Of a DNA stretch of 64,000 nt, positions 1 through 10,271 are shown piece after piece. Numbering within the stretch: position 1 is the stretch's first letter; the number at the start of each line of letters is the position of its first letter. Under the pieces are notes generated by a model. The model did no database searches, was not told the DNA's origin, and was given only the letters and a program-made list of their open reading frames with translations. The stretch is taken from positions 64,224 through 128,223 of the forward strand of contig NZ_KV789166.1 in NCBI RefSeq assembly GCF_001807485.1. The letters are read 5' to 3'. A program made the translations under genes and the position numbers. This DNA comes from Corynebacterium sp. HMSC08A12 (lineage in GTDB: Bacteria; Actinomycetota; Actinomycetes; Mycobacteriales; Mycobacteriaceae).

Positions 1-1015
1 CCTTCTCCGTCTCAATCGCCTTAGTGTTAGCATCGGAAACCTTCCGGTTAGCCTCGGCCAGCGCGTCCTGCTGCCGGTCTAACTCCGCCTGCAGCTCCCA
101 GCGTTTCGTATTCGCCGCAATATACGCCGGGATTAGCCCCTGGTCAGCAGCGCCGCCCTCGCCATTCGCCTGCAACTGCCGATTCAACCTCTGCAGGTCA
201 GCCATCACAGTAGGGATCGTCGCGCCACCACCAGATAGGGCTTCGGCAAGTTTCTTAGCCTTGCCGTCAGCGTCATCAGCCGTCGCCTGCGCAGCCACAG
301 CCTTAGAATCAGCCTCTTTCGCAGCATCACCAGCAGCCTTCGCCTTAGAGTCAGCAGCTACAGCCTTACCATCAGCCACACGAGCAGACTCACCAGCAGC
401 ATCCGCCGTAGCCTGCGCCGCCACCACACGCTCCGACAACCCCGCCAAATCACGCCGATCCTCCACCAACACCCGATGAATCGTCGCATTAGCAGCAAGT
501 AGCGCATCCTCATCAGACACCAACTGACCACCCACATGCACACGCCAATCCACAACCGAATGATCAGAAACAATCGGCTCAATCCGCGTCACACGCATAG
601 GCACAACCATCCCCCAAATCTCCACGTCGACCAGATCGCCAACATGAAAATCCTGCAGGGGAACCCAGTCGCCCAAACCCGCCAGGGTAATGTCTGACTC
701 TAGGAAAAACTCGCCACTCGTGCGCTTGGCAGCCTCGTCGAGAACCTGCTCCACATCAGACGCAGGGGCAGGCGCTCCCTTAGCCGTAATGCTCACATCG
801 GCACGCACGAACCGCCGAAACATACCACCAACACGCCTCTTCGAGTCCAGCGCTGCGACATAACCCAACTCATTCCCCGGCGCAGACGGAGTGAAAATAC
901 CATCCATCTCCACACCATCCGGCAGCGTCACGTTGACCTTGCCGAAAGCGGTTGATGCCAGCGACCGCAGCACGGTCACCTGCGGCGACTCCGCAATCAA
1001 ATACGGCCTACGCAT
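1..1015 (-). CDS. Phage minor tail protein with coiled-coil region, 3' end outside window
   Basis: The reading frame is open from the ATG at 1015 to the window edge, giving about 338 residues with no stop. The ATG overlaps the stop of the preceding gene (ATGCGTAG), which suggests translational coupling. The first 180 residues look globular and contain a motif around 'GDLVDVEIWGM'. From about residue 200 the protein becomes an Ala/Asp/Lys-rich heptad-like stretch typical of a coiled coil in tail fibre or tail-tip proteins. It follows the distal tail and Gp37-like genes, so a baseplate or receptor-binding role is inferred from position. I do not recognise a specific family, and the C-terminal part that would carry receptor binding is not visible. 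Confidence 0.75.
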   Translation of the reverse strand, partial: MRRPYLIAESPQVTVLRSLASTAFGKVNVTLPDGVEMDGIFTPSAPGNELGYVAALDSKRRVGGMFRRFVRADVSITAKGAPAPASDVEQVLDEAAKRTSGEFFLESDITLAGLGDWVPLQDFHVGDLVDVEIWGMVVPMRVTRIEPIVSDHSVVDWRVHVGGQLVSDEDALLAANATIHRVLVEDRRDLAGLSERVVAAQATADAAGESARVADGKAVAADSKAKAAGDAAKEADSKAVAAQATADDADGKAKKLAEALSGGGATIPTVMADLQRLNRQLQANGEGGAADQGLIPAYIAANTKRWELQAELDRQQDALAEANRKVSDANTKAIETEK

Positions 1016-1982
1016 CTGTGACCTCCTTCACCGTCAGCACAACCATCGCATGAGGAAAAGACCTATAGCCCAGGGTGCGTTTCGACTTACCCTGCGACGG
1101 AGAAATATCCACCTCATCCGGCCTCATCGTCGATTTCGCCTGATTCCAACACCGCACCGGAGGATCCCCAGGCCACCACACACGAGCACCCAAAATCACA
1201 CCAGCGTTCTTCGCCTGCGCAGCCACCGTCTCCCACAGGAAACCATCCCGCGCCTCCAGCGAGATCACCGGCGAGTTATCAACCTCCGGCACTTCAACAA
1301 CGTGGTAGGGATCGTCGACCCAGCGGGTGCCGTCAGGGTCGGATTGGGACATCATCGCCGCGTCTAGCGACTCCTGCGCCAACCTGCGAATCACGAACCC
1401 GGCCTGCCCGTTCTTCCACGTGAAATAGGTTTTAGTAGATAGCTCAATCTTCGCCCACTTACGCGGAGTCTTGAACGGAATACCAGACAGATCCGTCTTA
1501 GCCTCGTAGGGGCGCGCTGCCCACCACGCGGATGGCCACGACGCAGCAGGCACCGTATGCCACACATCCATCACACTCAGCGCATGAACCGTCACCGTGG
1601 AAGGCACACCGGCGCTATCTGGATCGTCAGCCGTGCAATGCGTGATAGTCCCACCACGACGAACCACACCATCCACACCGGGGAACGCTGCTAGTAGCAT
1701 GTAGTCTCCCTCGGCCACGGGCAGGCGACCGGACGGGTCGAAATCACGGATCGAATCCGTTACCAGCAGCTCGGCAACCCGCGTAACCGCACCATCCTCA
1801 TCACGCGCAGGGAACGACAGCGCGAGGTCTGCCGACTCCATCCACTGATCAGGAGTCTGGGAGTCGATAGGGGCAGGGAGCGTGAACAGCGGGTTACCGT
1901 CAGCGTCTCCGATCCCATACCAGCGCCCCTGCGTCGCCACCACATAATCAACAGTTTTGCGCCACTTATCCCAATCCGTCAT
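1008..1982 (-). CDS. Phage tail-associated protein, Gp37-like family of actinophages
   Basis: This 324-residue protein lies between the distal tail protein and the coiled-coil minor tail protein, the usual place of a baseplate hub or tail-associated protein. Its start region (MTDWDKWRKTVDYVV) and a middle section with several Trp residues resemble the ReqiPepy6 Gp37-like tail proteins of Rhodococcus and Corynebacterium phages. That assignment is from memory of the family, not from a search. There is no signal peptide or membrane segment. It probably forms part of the tail tip that contacts the mycolic-acid envelope. The ATG at 1982 gives the whole conserved-looking N terminus, and the stop overlaps the next start. 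Confidence 0.7.
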   Translation of the reverse strand: MTDWDKWRKTVDYVVATQGRWYGIGDADGNPLFTLPAPIDSQTPDQWMESADLALSFPARDEDGAVTRVAELLVTDSIRDFDPSGRLPVAEGDYMLLAAFPGVDGVVRRGGTITHCTADDPDSAGVPSTVTVHALSVMDVWHTVPAASWPSAWWAARPYEAKTDLSGIPFKTPRKWAKIELSTKTYFTWKNGQAGFVIRRLAQESLDAAMMSQSDPDGTRWVDDPYHVVEVPEVDNSPVISLEARDGFLWETVAAQAKNAGVILGARVWWPGDPPVRCWNQAKSTMRPDEVDISPSQGKSKRTLGYRSFPHAMVVLTVKEVTDA

Positions 1983-2010
1983 ACGCCATTCCCTCCCCTA
2001 TCTTGTTGTT

Positions 2011-2745
2011 CTATGCCCATGGGTCGGCCACCATCAACCACCACTCCAAACGAGCACCAGCAGGCAACTTCCACGTTCCAGATTCACCAGGTGGCACACC
2101 CTCAGAGACCGCACCATCAAGACGCAACTTCAACGGCTTAAGATCAACCGTCGTGCGCTCCTTCACTCCAGGTAGCGTGAAAACAGCGCCAGACGGGCTA
2201 GTAACCCGCCCGCCATTGCCCTCATAGACAATCCGGGGGTATATGAGGGTATCCCCGGCATTCGTCACAGTGACGCTTCCCCGCCCGGTCTGCACATCAG
2301 TACGCGCCAAACCATCACGACACACCACCGGAACCTTAAGTGTCTCCTGAGTGCGTCGGGACATATCCACCGGCACACCAGGCAACACACCATCAACAAC
2401 CAAATCAAAGGTGAGAGTGCTCAGCGGGTGGTCGCCCTCAATCTCAATCATGCAGGGGTTATCCCACGTCGCCTGAGACCAGCCACGACGCAGACGCGCA
2501 TACACCTCCGCCAACTCGGCACCAGTCTCCGCCTGCAAATAAAACTCAAGCTCAGTCTGGATCGCCCCAAACCGATCCCTGCCCGGCAGCACACCAGCAC
2601 CACCAGGGACAGCCAGATCAGAGCGCGAAACGTTAGCTCGGAGTGTTTCCAGCGCCGCATACGGGGACAGAACCGGCGAGGTTGCCGGGGTGCCAGTCAA
2701 CCTAAACCGATCCCCCAGACTCGTTCGCAAAAACACATCTAGCAC
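2011..2745 (-). CDS. Distal tail protein (Dit-like)
   Basis: This 244-residue protein is encoded directly after the tape measure gene. Its GTG start at 2745 lies just downstream of the tape measure stop (TAG at 2747-2749), with an AAGGAG ribosome binding site about ten bases before it inside the tape measure 3' end. It is rich in beta-strand-like segments and has no transmembrane segment, consistent with a Dit protein that joins the tail tube to the baseplate. The C-terminal part ('SGTWKLPAGARLEWW') looks like the galectin-like domain common in Dit proteins. The function is inferred from gene order and fold-like features. Confidence 0.7.
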   Translation of the reverse strand: MLDVFLRTSLGDRFRLTGTPATSPVLSPYAALETLRANVSRSDLAVPGGAGVLPGRDRFGAIQTELEFYLQAETGAELAEVYARLRRGWSQATWDNPCMIEIEGDHPLSTLTFDLVVDGVLPGVPVDMSRRTQETLKVPVVCRDGLARTDVQTGRGSVTVTNAGDTLIYPRIVYEGNGGRVTSPSGAVFTLPGVKERTTVDLKPLKLRLDGAVSEGVPPGESGTWKLPAGARLEWWLMVADPWA

Positions 2746-2746
2746 G

Positions 2747-5700
2747 CTAGATCAACTCCTTCCGACGAACAGCAACATCAGACGCAGACACAACCGTCCG
2801 AACACGAACATTCGAACCGCTAGTCACACGCTTCAACAGCTCATCAACCTCATCAGCCGTGTACACATTCTCCCCACTCATATGGATCGTGTACTCAGCC
2901 TTAACCTGCTCACGCACACCCGAATACTTCGGATCAAGCTTCCAATCCACACCAAACTTGCCCGCAGCATCAGCATTAGCCTTAGCCGCACGCAAATAAT
3001 CACCACGGATCTTCTCATTACCCTTAGCGAAAGCGTCCGCGGAATGGTCAAGCGATTTCACCGCATATTCGAGACCCTTGATTGTCTCCTCGAGCGGGGT
3101 GATCTTCTCGTATAGGTCGATCTCGGATCGGAAATCCTCAACCTCACGAGCCTGATCACGAATCGAATCCTTAGCCTCATAGATCGGCTTCAGCGACTCA
3201 TTGACCTTAAGCGCGGTCTCCGCCTCCACCAGGCGGGGCAGCTGCGAGCGGATAACGTCCATCGGGTCGCCCTCACGCCACGCAACCGCACCCATCTGCG
3301 AGAACAGCTTCTGCATGTCCACATCATCCAGCTTGATGCCAGACTCAGCCAGGACAGCATCCAAGGCCTTCTGCAACGTCTCACGACGCGCCAACTGGCC
3401 GCGATATTCATTAGCGAAAGACCCCTGAGCGCCCATCTGGTAGCCCCAGCGCCCCAGAACATTCTTCTTGAGCGCCTTATCGGCCTCGAACAGCTCAACC
3501 AGTAGCTTCGATGCCTGCGCGCCGCCCTGCGCCTCAACCAGGTCAACGCCTGCGACCTTCGCGGACATGCGGATCAGGCGCTCCTGAGCGACCAACAGGT
3601 CTTGCTGGTTGCGAGCATTCTCGCGGGTAGCCTTAGCCAGGGCAGCCTCAGCCTGGATCTGCTCCACACGCGCCTGCAACTCCCCACGGAGAGCCTGCGC
3701 ACGCGCCTGCTCATAACGGAACAGCGCACTAATCGCAGTATCAGACCACTGCTCGAGCACACCCTGAGCCTCCAAAGCCGCCCAGGACAGGTACGTATCC
3801 CAATCCTCATGCAACCCCATCAGCTTCAGCTGCGCTTCGACAGCGCCCTTGCGGATCTCCTCGTCCAGCTCCATACGGGCGCGCGCCACGGCAAGCTCGC
3901 CCTCGGCAGCCGCGACCAGACGATCCTGCTGCGCCACACGCAGATTAAACTCCGCGTCACGCTGCGCATTCGCACTCCGCACCAACTCCTGCTGTAGCTT
4001 CGCCGCGTTATGCTGCAGCTCCACAACCAGCTTCGAGTAGGCGGCGATAGCCTCCCACGAATCCGCCACAGCCTGCCTAGAGGCCAACTGCACCTTGTAG
4101 ATCCGCTCCACCAGCGCCTTAATCATATCCACAAAGAATTTGACCAGGTCAATGCCAGTTTTCAGGTACTCGATAGCCATACCCGCAGAAATACCAGCAG
4201 GTCCAGTCAGCGCAGCCATACCAGACAGCTGGTGCGCCACGCCACCCAGGCCGTTATCAGACGCGAGCTTCGCAGCGCTACGGAAAGAATCATCAAGCCC
4301 CGGCAGTAGATCGTGAAGCGGCATGTCCAGATTACGCACAGACTCCATGCGAGCCTGCGCCAGCTCCGCCTCCGCCTTCGCCACATCCTCCGTAGACTTC
4401 TTCACATCCTCGGAGCGCTTCTTCTCCGCCTCAGACTGCTTCTTCTGCGTATCCTTGCGGATCTTCGCTAGGTTTTTCTCAGCCTTAGCGATCTTATCTG
4501 GCTTGCCGTCCTTACGGGCGTCAGCCAGCGCCTTCTCAGCCTCCTTGATCTTCTCACTGGATTCCTTCTTGGCCTCCTTGATCGCCTTCGCGCTGTCGCC
4601 CTTATCGGACTTCACGCCGCTTAGCGCCTTCCGCGCCTCCGCCAGCGCCTTTTCCTTTTCGGCGATACCCGCCAGACGGGAGGACTGCGCCTCACGCGCA
4701 TCCAACAACCCCTTCTCGGCAGATAGGAGCTTTTCGGTGACCTTCTGGACATTCTCGCCACCGAGCATGCCCGCAATCTCACCAAACTGCCCCGCCAGCG
4801 CACGCGCCGTAACACCTTCACGAGTGGAGGGATCGGCGACCTTAGCCATGTGCTTCTCGAAAGCGTCGATCTGCTTGGCCTGCACCATCGCCCAATCCTT
4901 GATAGCAGGAACAAGCTTGCCCAGCTCCACAAAACCGCGCGACAGCACGCCCCACTGCTGGTTAGTCAAAACCGGCTCAGGTTTACCGGACTTATTGACC
5001 GCCACCTCACCATGCTTCAACCAACCACCACGGTCATACAATTTCGCGCTCATCAAGTTGGCCAAATCGACGATACCGCCAGAGGCATAACCGGCACGAG
5101 TAGGCCACACAGCACCAGGACCACCGTAACGCTGCCTCGTCCACAAAACACCAGCCGTCAGGTTCGTTACCGGATCAAAACGATCATCCGGCAACCCCTC
5201 AAACGCCTGCGGATTCGCAGCACGAACACCACGATACGTAGGCTCAATCACCTGCAAAAGACCACCAGACGGAGTCCCCTTCGCAGCGTTAGAATCCCAG
5301 TTGTTCACCGCACGCGGGTTACCCGAGGACTCGATATCAATCTGCTTCAGCATGATATCGAGGTACTCCTCGCCATAGCCAGCACGACGCAGAGCCTCAC
5401 GAGCAGCATCCGCCCACTGAGACGCAGGACGAGCGCCACCGCCGCCACCACCCATCAGAGACGAGCCGAACTTCTTCGCCTTCTCAGCGATGAAATCCCA
5501 TATCCTCTGGGAAGCGGTCTTCAGGAACGCGCCAGGCACATCAGAGAACCAAGAGCCGTTACCCTCGCCATCAAACTTAGCGATCTTATTGATAACGGCA
5601 TCCCACGCCTGCTTCACGAGACTGAAAACGCTGGTAGCGGAGCTAACGGCAGACCCCATAGCGCCAGCAAAACCAACGCCAATGTCAGCCAGCGACTTCG

Positions 5701-8700
5701 ACGCATCAAACTTCACCGGGCTATGGGTAGCCCAGTGAACGTGGTTCTGGTGACCAGCATTAGTGCCAGCACCAAAATTAATCGGGTTGCCGTGCTTCAG
5801 GTTCTGCCAACCATCAAGCGGCCAGTGGATCAACTCCGCAGACGAAGGGAAAACCTTGTAGATCGCCCGCGCCAGCGCCTTAGACTCACTAGACGGTCGC
5901 TGCGTCTTATACGTCGCCGGATTCTGCCAGTCAGTAGCCTTCTGTGCGCTGTAATCATGGTACGAACCAGGCTCGCTACGAGACGCAGAGGTCAGGTTGA
6001 AAACCCCGGGGAAAAAGTGCCCCACGAACTCACCGTGCGACCGCTGCACAGCAGACAGTGCGCCAGCAAGGTTAGTGAATCCACCCTTGGCGAAATTGCC
6101 TAGGTCAAGCACGCCGCCAGTGGCGAAATGGCTCCGGCGCAGCTGGTTTTCCACACCATTTTTGCCGCCCTGACGGGCAGCAGCGTTGATACGGTCAACC
6201 CAATCCTTACCCAGCGCCTTAGTCGCCTCAGGTCGCAGGATCGCTTCACCACCGGACAGGCCAATCCGCATACCCGTGCGAGGCTCCACAAAGGTATATG
6301 GATCGCGCCCAGGGGTATATCCAGGAAGGACACCACCAGTGTTGAAGTTGATCTTCACCGGGTCGGGAGCCTTTAGGCCAGGGATGAATTTCGTCACGGC
6401 GTTAACGGCCTTCAATATGCCGTTATTCCAGACCGTATTGACCACAAAACGCACCGGCTTAGCGGCGGCCTCCTTCAGGCCATCCCAGATTTTGCCAATA
6501 GCGTCGACGGTTTTAGAAAACCAATCTTTCAGGGTATCTAGCCCGTCGCGCAATCCCTTGAAAGTTGGCTTGACCAGATTATCCGCTACCCACTGGATGC
6601 CTTTACCCAGGTTATCCCACGCGGGCTTGATGACGCGCTCCCAAGCAAATTTGAAAGCGTCACCCACGAGCGAAACGCCGCGCTTGATATTCCCGAAAGT
6701 GGGGGAAATGAGTTTATCCCAAACCCACTTCACGAAATTACCGAAAGTCTCAAAAACAGGGCGGATAATCGAATTGTAAATAGTCGAAATACGCCCGCCT
6801 GTTTGTCCGAATTGGTCGGCAATCCAATTGAATACTGGCTTGAGTGCATTCTCCCACAGCCAAGTAGCCGCAGCAGAAATGGCATCCCAAACGGGCTTGA
6901 TGACGTTTTCCCACGTCCAGGCGATTCCATCACCCATAGCCTGGAAAGATTCTCCGATCAGCTTAAACGTCGGCTGCAGGACATTCTCCCACAGCCAAGT
7001 AGCAGCGGCAGATAGGGCATCCCACGCTACCTTGATGACGGTCTCCCACTGCGAGAAAATAGTCCCCGCAGTAGCCGTAAATGCATCGGAAATAAAGCCA
7101 AAAACGGGTTGCAGAATAGTCTCCCACAACCAGGTTGCAGCATCAGAGAAAGCTCGGAAAACAGGCTGAATATAAGATGTCCACGCATTAGAAATAGCGT
7201 TAGTCAGATTATCCCAGCCAATCTGAATAAGCTGCCACGCCTGAGAAGCCTTTTCACCAATCCAATCAAAAACTGGTGCGAAAGTGTCTTTCAGCCACTG
7301 CCACGCAGTGGAAAAAGCATCCATCAGGGATTGCCAAATCTCGCGCCCCTTTTCCGTCTTAGTGAAAAAGACGGCCAGGCCTGCCACTACCGCAGCAATA
7401 GCCGTCACAATAAGGAAAATCGGGTTAGCGTTCATCACCAGGTTTAACGCGGCCTGTGCTGCGGTCTGTGCCTTAGTGACACCTGTCAGCTTGGTGAACC
7501 ACTTCAGCAGGCCACCGGCAGCCATGACCGTCTGCGCCGCAGCCGCGAGCTTCGCCTGGATAGCCAGCAACCCATACGCGGCAGCCAGGGTGCCGACAAC
7601 TGCAGCCAACGGCTTAATCCACGCCTCATTCTTCTGCAGCCACTCCCCGAAGTCCTTAAACGCCGGGACGAGCTTGTCAGTAACCCAAGAGGACAGGGTA
7701 GACATAGCGTCAGACGCGAACTCCATGGCAGGGACAAGCATGTTGAAAACGGCTGTCGCTACAGGCTCCAGCGCCAGCATCGCCTTCAGCTTGAGCTGAT
7801 CCCACTTCTCCGCAAAGTCGGCGGTCTCCTCCGCAACACCGCCAATAGTGTCACCAGACGCACCAATCGAGTCCATGAAATCGTCATACTCAAACTTGCC
7901 GGACTGCACCGCAGCCACAAACCCAGCGCCACCACGCGCACCGAAAATACTGTTAGCCAGGTCGATAGCCTCAGCATCCTTACCAGCCCTAGTTAGATCA
8001 TCGATCTGCTGGACAGTGCCCCACAGCGCCTCCTGCGGGTCTTTACCCTCCGCAGCGAACGTCGAAAGCGCCTTAGTCATAGACCCCAGGGTCTTCTCCG
8101 AGTCCAGACCAGCCTTATCCAAAGCACCCAGCAGACCAGCGGACTCATTCAGGTCGAAACCGAACTGCTGCAATGCAGGGCCGGACTTCGACAGGTTGTC
8201 GGTGATCTCAGTGATAGACTGGCCAGTCGCCTGTGAAATACGGAACAGATCATCCATCGCAGCAGGGGCAGCCTCCCCCTCAATACCGAACTGCTGCAGC
8301 GCGCCCGTGACTGCATTAATATCTGCGTCGATACCCATGCCCTGTAGCTGCTGGAACTGGGTGGTCAGGCGCTCCAGAGGCTCGCCCGTCACGCCCAGGC
8401 GGGTGTTCAGGTCAGCCAGGGTCGTGCCGATCTCCGCAATATCCCCGCCAACGCCAATGGAGTTTTCAGCCACATTCCGCAGGGACTGCTCCAGGCCGTC
8501 CAGCGCCTCACCAGACGCGCCAGTGCCCACACGGATAGTGTCGTAGGCTTCATCAAACGACGCTCCCAGGTCATAGGCAGCCTTACCCAGGCCACCTAGC
8601 GCACCAATCGCAGCGCCAACGCCGACACCAATCTTCATGATGGAGTCCTTGAAGGATTTCGCCTTCTCGTCCCCATCGCCCAGCGCGTCAGTGGTCTTGT

Positions 8701-9205
8701 CGATCCCCTTAGCCGCGTCTTCCTGAGCCTTCTTCAGCTTGCCGGAAGTATCCGACAGGTCTTTCTGCTGATCTTCGTACTTCTTCGCAGCAGCCTTAGC
8801 GTCACCCTCAGCCGTAGCCAGGTCAGTCGTGGCCTTCAGGACTTTCCCCTTAGCCTTCTCGACCTTCGCCAGCTCAGCGGTACCAGAGTTACCGGAGGCC
8901 ACAGCCTTCTGGTACTTCTCCTCCGCAGCCTGCAGCTCCAGCGTGACGGCCTTCAGGTCTTGCTTCTTCTGCTCCTGCTTAGCCGTCGCAGCCTCAGAAG
9001 CCTTAGCGAACTTCGCCAGCTTCGACTCCGACGCCTTAACCTGTCGCTCAAGATTCGATACAGCGCTATCCAGCTCGCTAGTAATCGATTTACCAGCGCG
9101 CTTGCCCGCTTCCCTCGCGGGCTTCTCCAGACGCTCCGCGAAAGCCTTAGACATGCCCTTGAAAACAGGCATGACAGGAACTGAAACAAAACCTACATCA
9201 GCCAC
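2747..9205 (-). CDS. Tail tape measure protein with peptidase-like and lytic transglycosylase domains
   Basis: At 2152 residues this is by far the longest phage gene and follows the two chaperone genes, as expected for a tape measure. The usual scale of about 0.15 nm per residue predicts a tail near 320 nm. The N terminus is a long Lys/Ala/Glu coiled coil (residues 30-180). Hydrophobic stretches lie near 520-560 and 590-620, followed by Trp-rich repeats with 'AATWLWE' at several places (about 640-900). Near residues 1083-1160, 'YHDYSAQKATDW' and 'HQNHVHW' look like a zinc carboxypeptidase or endopeptidase site. Near 1265-1375 'IESSGNPRAVNNWDSNA' and 'GLLQVIEPTY' mark an SLT lysozyme-like domain. 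The C terminus returns to coiled coil. The GTG start at 9205 has an AGGGGG site six bases upstream. Confidence 0.95.
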   Translation of the reverse strand: MADVGFVSVPVMPVFKGMSKAFAERLEKPAREAGKRAGKSITSELDSAVSNLERQVKASESKLAKFAKASEAATAKQEQKKQDLKAVTLELQAAEEKYQKAVASGNSGTAELAKVEKAKGKVLKATTDLATAEGDAKAAAKKYEDQQKDLSDTSGKLKKAQEDAAKGIDKTTDALGDGDEKAKSFKDSIMKIGVGVGAAIGALGGLGKAAYDLGASFDEAYDTIRVGTGASGEALDGLEQSLRNVAENSIGVGGDIAEIGTTLADLNTRLGVTGEPLERLTTQFQQLQGMGIDADINAVTGALQQFGIEGEAAPAAMDDLFRISQATGQSITEITDNLSKSGPALQQFGFDLNESAGLLGALDKAGLDSEKTLGSMTKALSTFAAEGKDPQEALWGTVQQIDDLTRAGKDAEAIDLANSIFGARGGAGFVAAVQSGKFEYDDFMDSIGASGDTIGGVAEETADFAEKWDQLKLKAMLALEPVATAVFNMLVPAMEFASDAMSTLSSWVTDKLVPAFKDFGEWLQKNEAWIKPLAAVVGTLAAAYGLLAIQAKLAAAAQTVMAAGGLLKWFTKLTGVTKAQTAAQAALNLVMNANPIFLIVTAIAAVVAGLAVFFTKTEKGREIWQSLMDAFSTAWQWLKDTFAPVFDWIGEKASQAWQLIQIGWDNLTNAISNAWTSYIQPVFRAFSDAATWLWETILQPVFGFISDAFTATAGTIFSQWETVIKVAWDALSAAATWLWENVLQPTFKLIGESFQAMGDGIAWTWENVIKPVWDAISAAATWLWENALKPVFNWIADQFGQTGGRISTIYNSIIRPVFETFGNFVKWVWDKLISPTFGNIKRGVSLVGDAFKFAWERVIKPAWDNLGKGIQWVADNLVKPTFKGLRDGLDTLKDWFSKTVDAIGKIWDGLKEAAAKPVRFVVNTVWNNGILKAVNAVTKFIPGLKAPDPVKINFNTGGVLPGYTPGRDPYTFVEPRTGMRIGLSGGEAILRPEATKALGKDWVDRINAAARQGGKNGVENQLRRSHFATGGVLDLGNFAKGGFTNLAGALSAVQRSHGEFVGHFFPGVFNLTSASRSEPGSYHDYSAQKATDWQNPATYKTQRPSSESKALARAIYKVFPSSAELIHWPLDGWQNLKHGNPINFGAGTNAGHQNHVHWATHSPVKFDASKSLADIGVGFAGAMGSAVSSATSVFSLVKQAWDAVINKIAKFDGEGNGSWFSDVPGAFLKTASQRIWDFIAEKAKKFGSSLMGGGGGGARPASQWADAAREALRRAGYGEEYLDIMLKQIDIESSGNPRAVNNWDSNAAKGTPSGGLLQVIEPTYRGVRAANPQAFEGLPDDRFDPVTNLTAGVLWTRQRYGGPGAVWPTRAGYASGGIVDLANLMSAKLYDRGGWLKHGEVAVNKSGKPEPVLTNQQWGVLSRGFVELGKLVPAIKDWAMVQAKQIDAFEKHMAKVADPSTREGVTARALAGQFGEIAGMLGGENVQKVTEKLLSAEKGLLDAREAQSSRLAGIAEKEKALAEARKALSGVKSDKGDSAKAIKEAKKESSEKIKEAEKALADARKDGKPDKIAKAEKNLAKIRKDTQKKQSEAEKKRSEDVKKSTEDVAKAEAELAQARMESVRNLDMPLHDLLPGLDDSFRSAAKLASDNGLGGVAHQLSGMAALTGPAGISAGMAIEYLKTGIDLVKFFVDMIKALVERIYKVQLASRQAVADSWEAIAAYSKLVVELQHNAAKLQQELVRSANAQRDAEFNLRVAQQDRLVAAAEGELAVARARMELDEEIRKGAVEAQLKLMGLHEDWDTYLSWAALEAQGVLEQWSDTAISALFRYEQARAQALRGELQARVEQIQAEAALAKATRENARNQQDLLVAQERLIRMSAKVAGVDLVEAQGGAQASKLLVELFEADKALKKNVLGRWGYQMGAQGSFANEYRGQLARRETLQKALDAVLAESGIKLDDVDMQKLFSQMGAVAWREGDPMDVIRSQLPRLVEAETALKVNESLKPIYEAKDSIRDQAREVEDFRSEIDLYEKITPLEETIKGLEYAVKSLDHSADAFAKGNEKIRGDYLRAAKANADAAGKFGVDWKLDPKYSGVREQVKAEYTIHMSGENVYTADEVDELLKRVTSGSNVRVRTVVSASDVAVRRKELI

Positions 9206-9229
9206 GGAAATCCCCCTAAAATAAAAACC

Positions 9230-9847
9230 TTAATGCTGACTACGCGCGGCGATACGCTGACGCTTAGCCTCTTCCTCACGCGCCTTTTCCGCATGCTTTT
9301 CCAGGTCTTCCGGAGACCACAAAAACATGTGCAGATTCTCCCCTTCGGACTGGTTCGACACGTACTGCGCGGCCACAATAGCCGCCTTATCAGCGGGCAA
9401 AATACCCATATGCGCAGCACCAATACGAGACTCCGGGCGATCCAGCAAATCCTCCACGATCAACGCCACGCGACGGGAAGACAAGCAACCCTCAGGATCT
9501 AGCCAATCGCGCACATCAAGACCCATGCGCAGCAGATCTACCTCTAAATCCTCCACATGGGCGAGCGCATGTAGCAGTACCCCCAGACGTTTCAAAGACA
9601 GGCCAACCTGCCCCAAATATTCATCTAAAAGTCGCGGAAGCTTAGCCCCAAACGGATCGCCCAAAGTAAGCCTCATCTGCGAATCAGCATCAAAAACACG
9701 CCGAATATACTGAGGGTGCTCCAAAATATCCGCCAGACGATCCGCGCCAATCCACATAGGGTCTCTGCGCGCCCGCACCCGCGTACCGTCGAAATCAAAA
9801 TCGACCCATGCCCCCGGCGAGTCAGCAAGAACCGCCAGGGTGCCCAC
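9230..9847 (-). CDS. Tail assembly chaperone, second gene
   Basis: This 205-residue protein occupies the place of the lambda gpT-like chaperone between the first chaperone and the tape measure. It ends in a charged helix (EEEAKRQRIAARSQH), common in such proteins. In many siphoviruses the second product is made by frameshifting from the first. Here the frame opens only one codon before the GTG at 9847, which overlaps the stop of the first gene (TAGTG), and no slippery heptamer is visible at the junction. Reinitiation or coupling therefore looks more likely than frameshifting. The role is inferred from position. Confidence 0.75.
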   Translation of the reverse strand: MGTLAVLADSPGAWVDFDFDGTRVRARRDPMWIGADRLADILEHPQYIRRVFDADSQMRLTLGDPFGAKLPRLLDEYLGQVGLSLKRLGVLLHALAHVEDLEVDLLRMGLDVRDWLDPEGCLSSRRVALIVEDLLDRPESRIGAAHMGILPADKAAIVAAQYVSNQSEGENLHMFLWSPEDLEKHAEKAREEEAKRQRIAARSQH

Positions 9848-10182
9848 TAGCTATCCTCGGAGAATTCCTGACCACGGTTAATCACGCCAGGCAGAACATC
9901 CTCAATGTCATCTAGGGTAGCGCCCGCCCAATCCAGAAAACGACGAGTACGAGTCGTGAGGGTAGCCATAATAATGGCCGGGCCATTCCCCTCAGCCAGC
10001 AGCAGACCGTAGGAAGCTGGCAGCTTCCGCTTATCAACGATCACTTCAATATCTACAGTCGCGCCGTTACCCAGCTCAACACCGTATTCGGTGTAAATGC
10101 CATTAGAGAAAGTCGGATCCTTCTTCTCTTCCTTGTCCACAATCTCTACAGTGTTCTTAGCGCTTGCCTTTGCAGTAGCCAT
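9847..10182 (-). CDS. Tail assembly chaperone, first gene
   Basis: This 111-residue protein lies just downstream of the major tail protein and upstream of the second chaperone and tape measure, the standard siphovirus order. It would bind the tape measure during tail tube polymerisation. A strong AAGGAG site precedes the ATG at 10182. The stop TAG at 9847-9849 shares a base with the GTG of the next gene. The middle contains a beta-rich section ('GVELGNGATVDIEVIVDKR') and then a helical section, typical of gpG-like chaperones. No catalytic motif is seen. Confidence 0.75.
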   Translation of the reverse strand: MATAKASAKNTVEIVDKEEKKDPTFSNGIYTEYGVELGNGATVDIEVIVDKRKLPASYGLLLAEGNGPAIIMATLTTRTRRFLDWAGATLDDIEDVLPGVINRGQEFSEDS

Positions 10183-10271
10183 GTTAGGTTCTCCTTACAG
10201 TGTGGTTCGTGGCTCGAAAAACAAAGGGCGAGAGCTGCGACCCCGAACCAAAAATCGCAACCCCGCCCAGC

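Noticed and set aside
9840-9860. Classical frameshift joining the two tail chaperones
   Set aside because: The second frame opens only one codon before its GTG and no slippery heptamer is seen; TAGTG coupling explains the arrangement.
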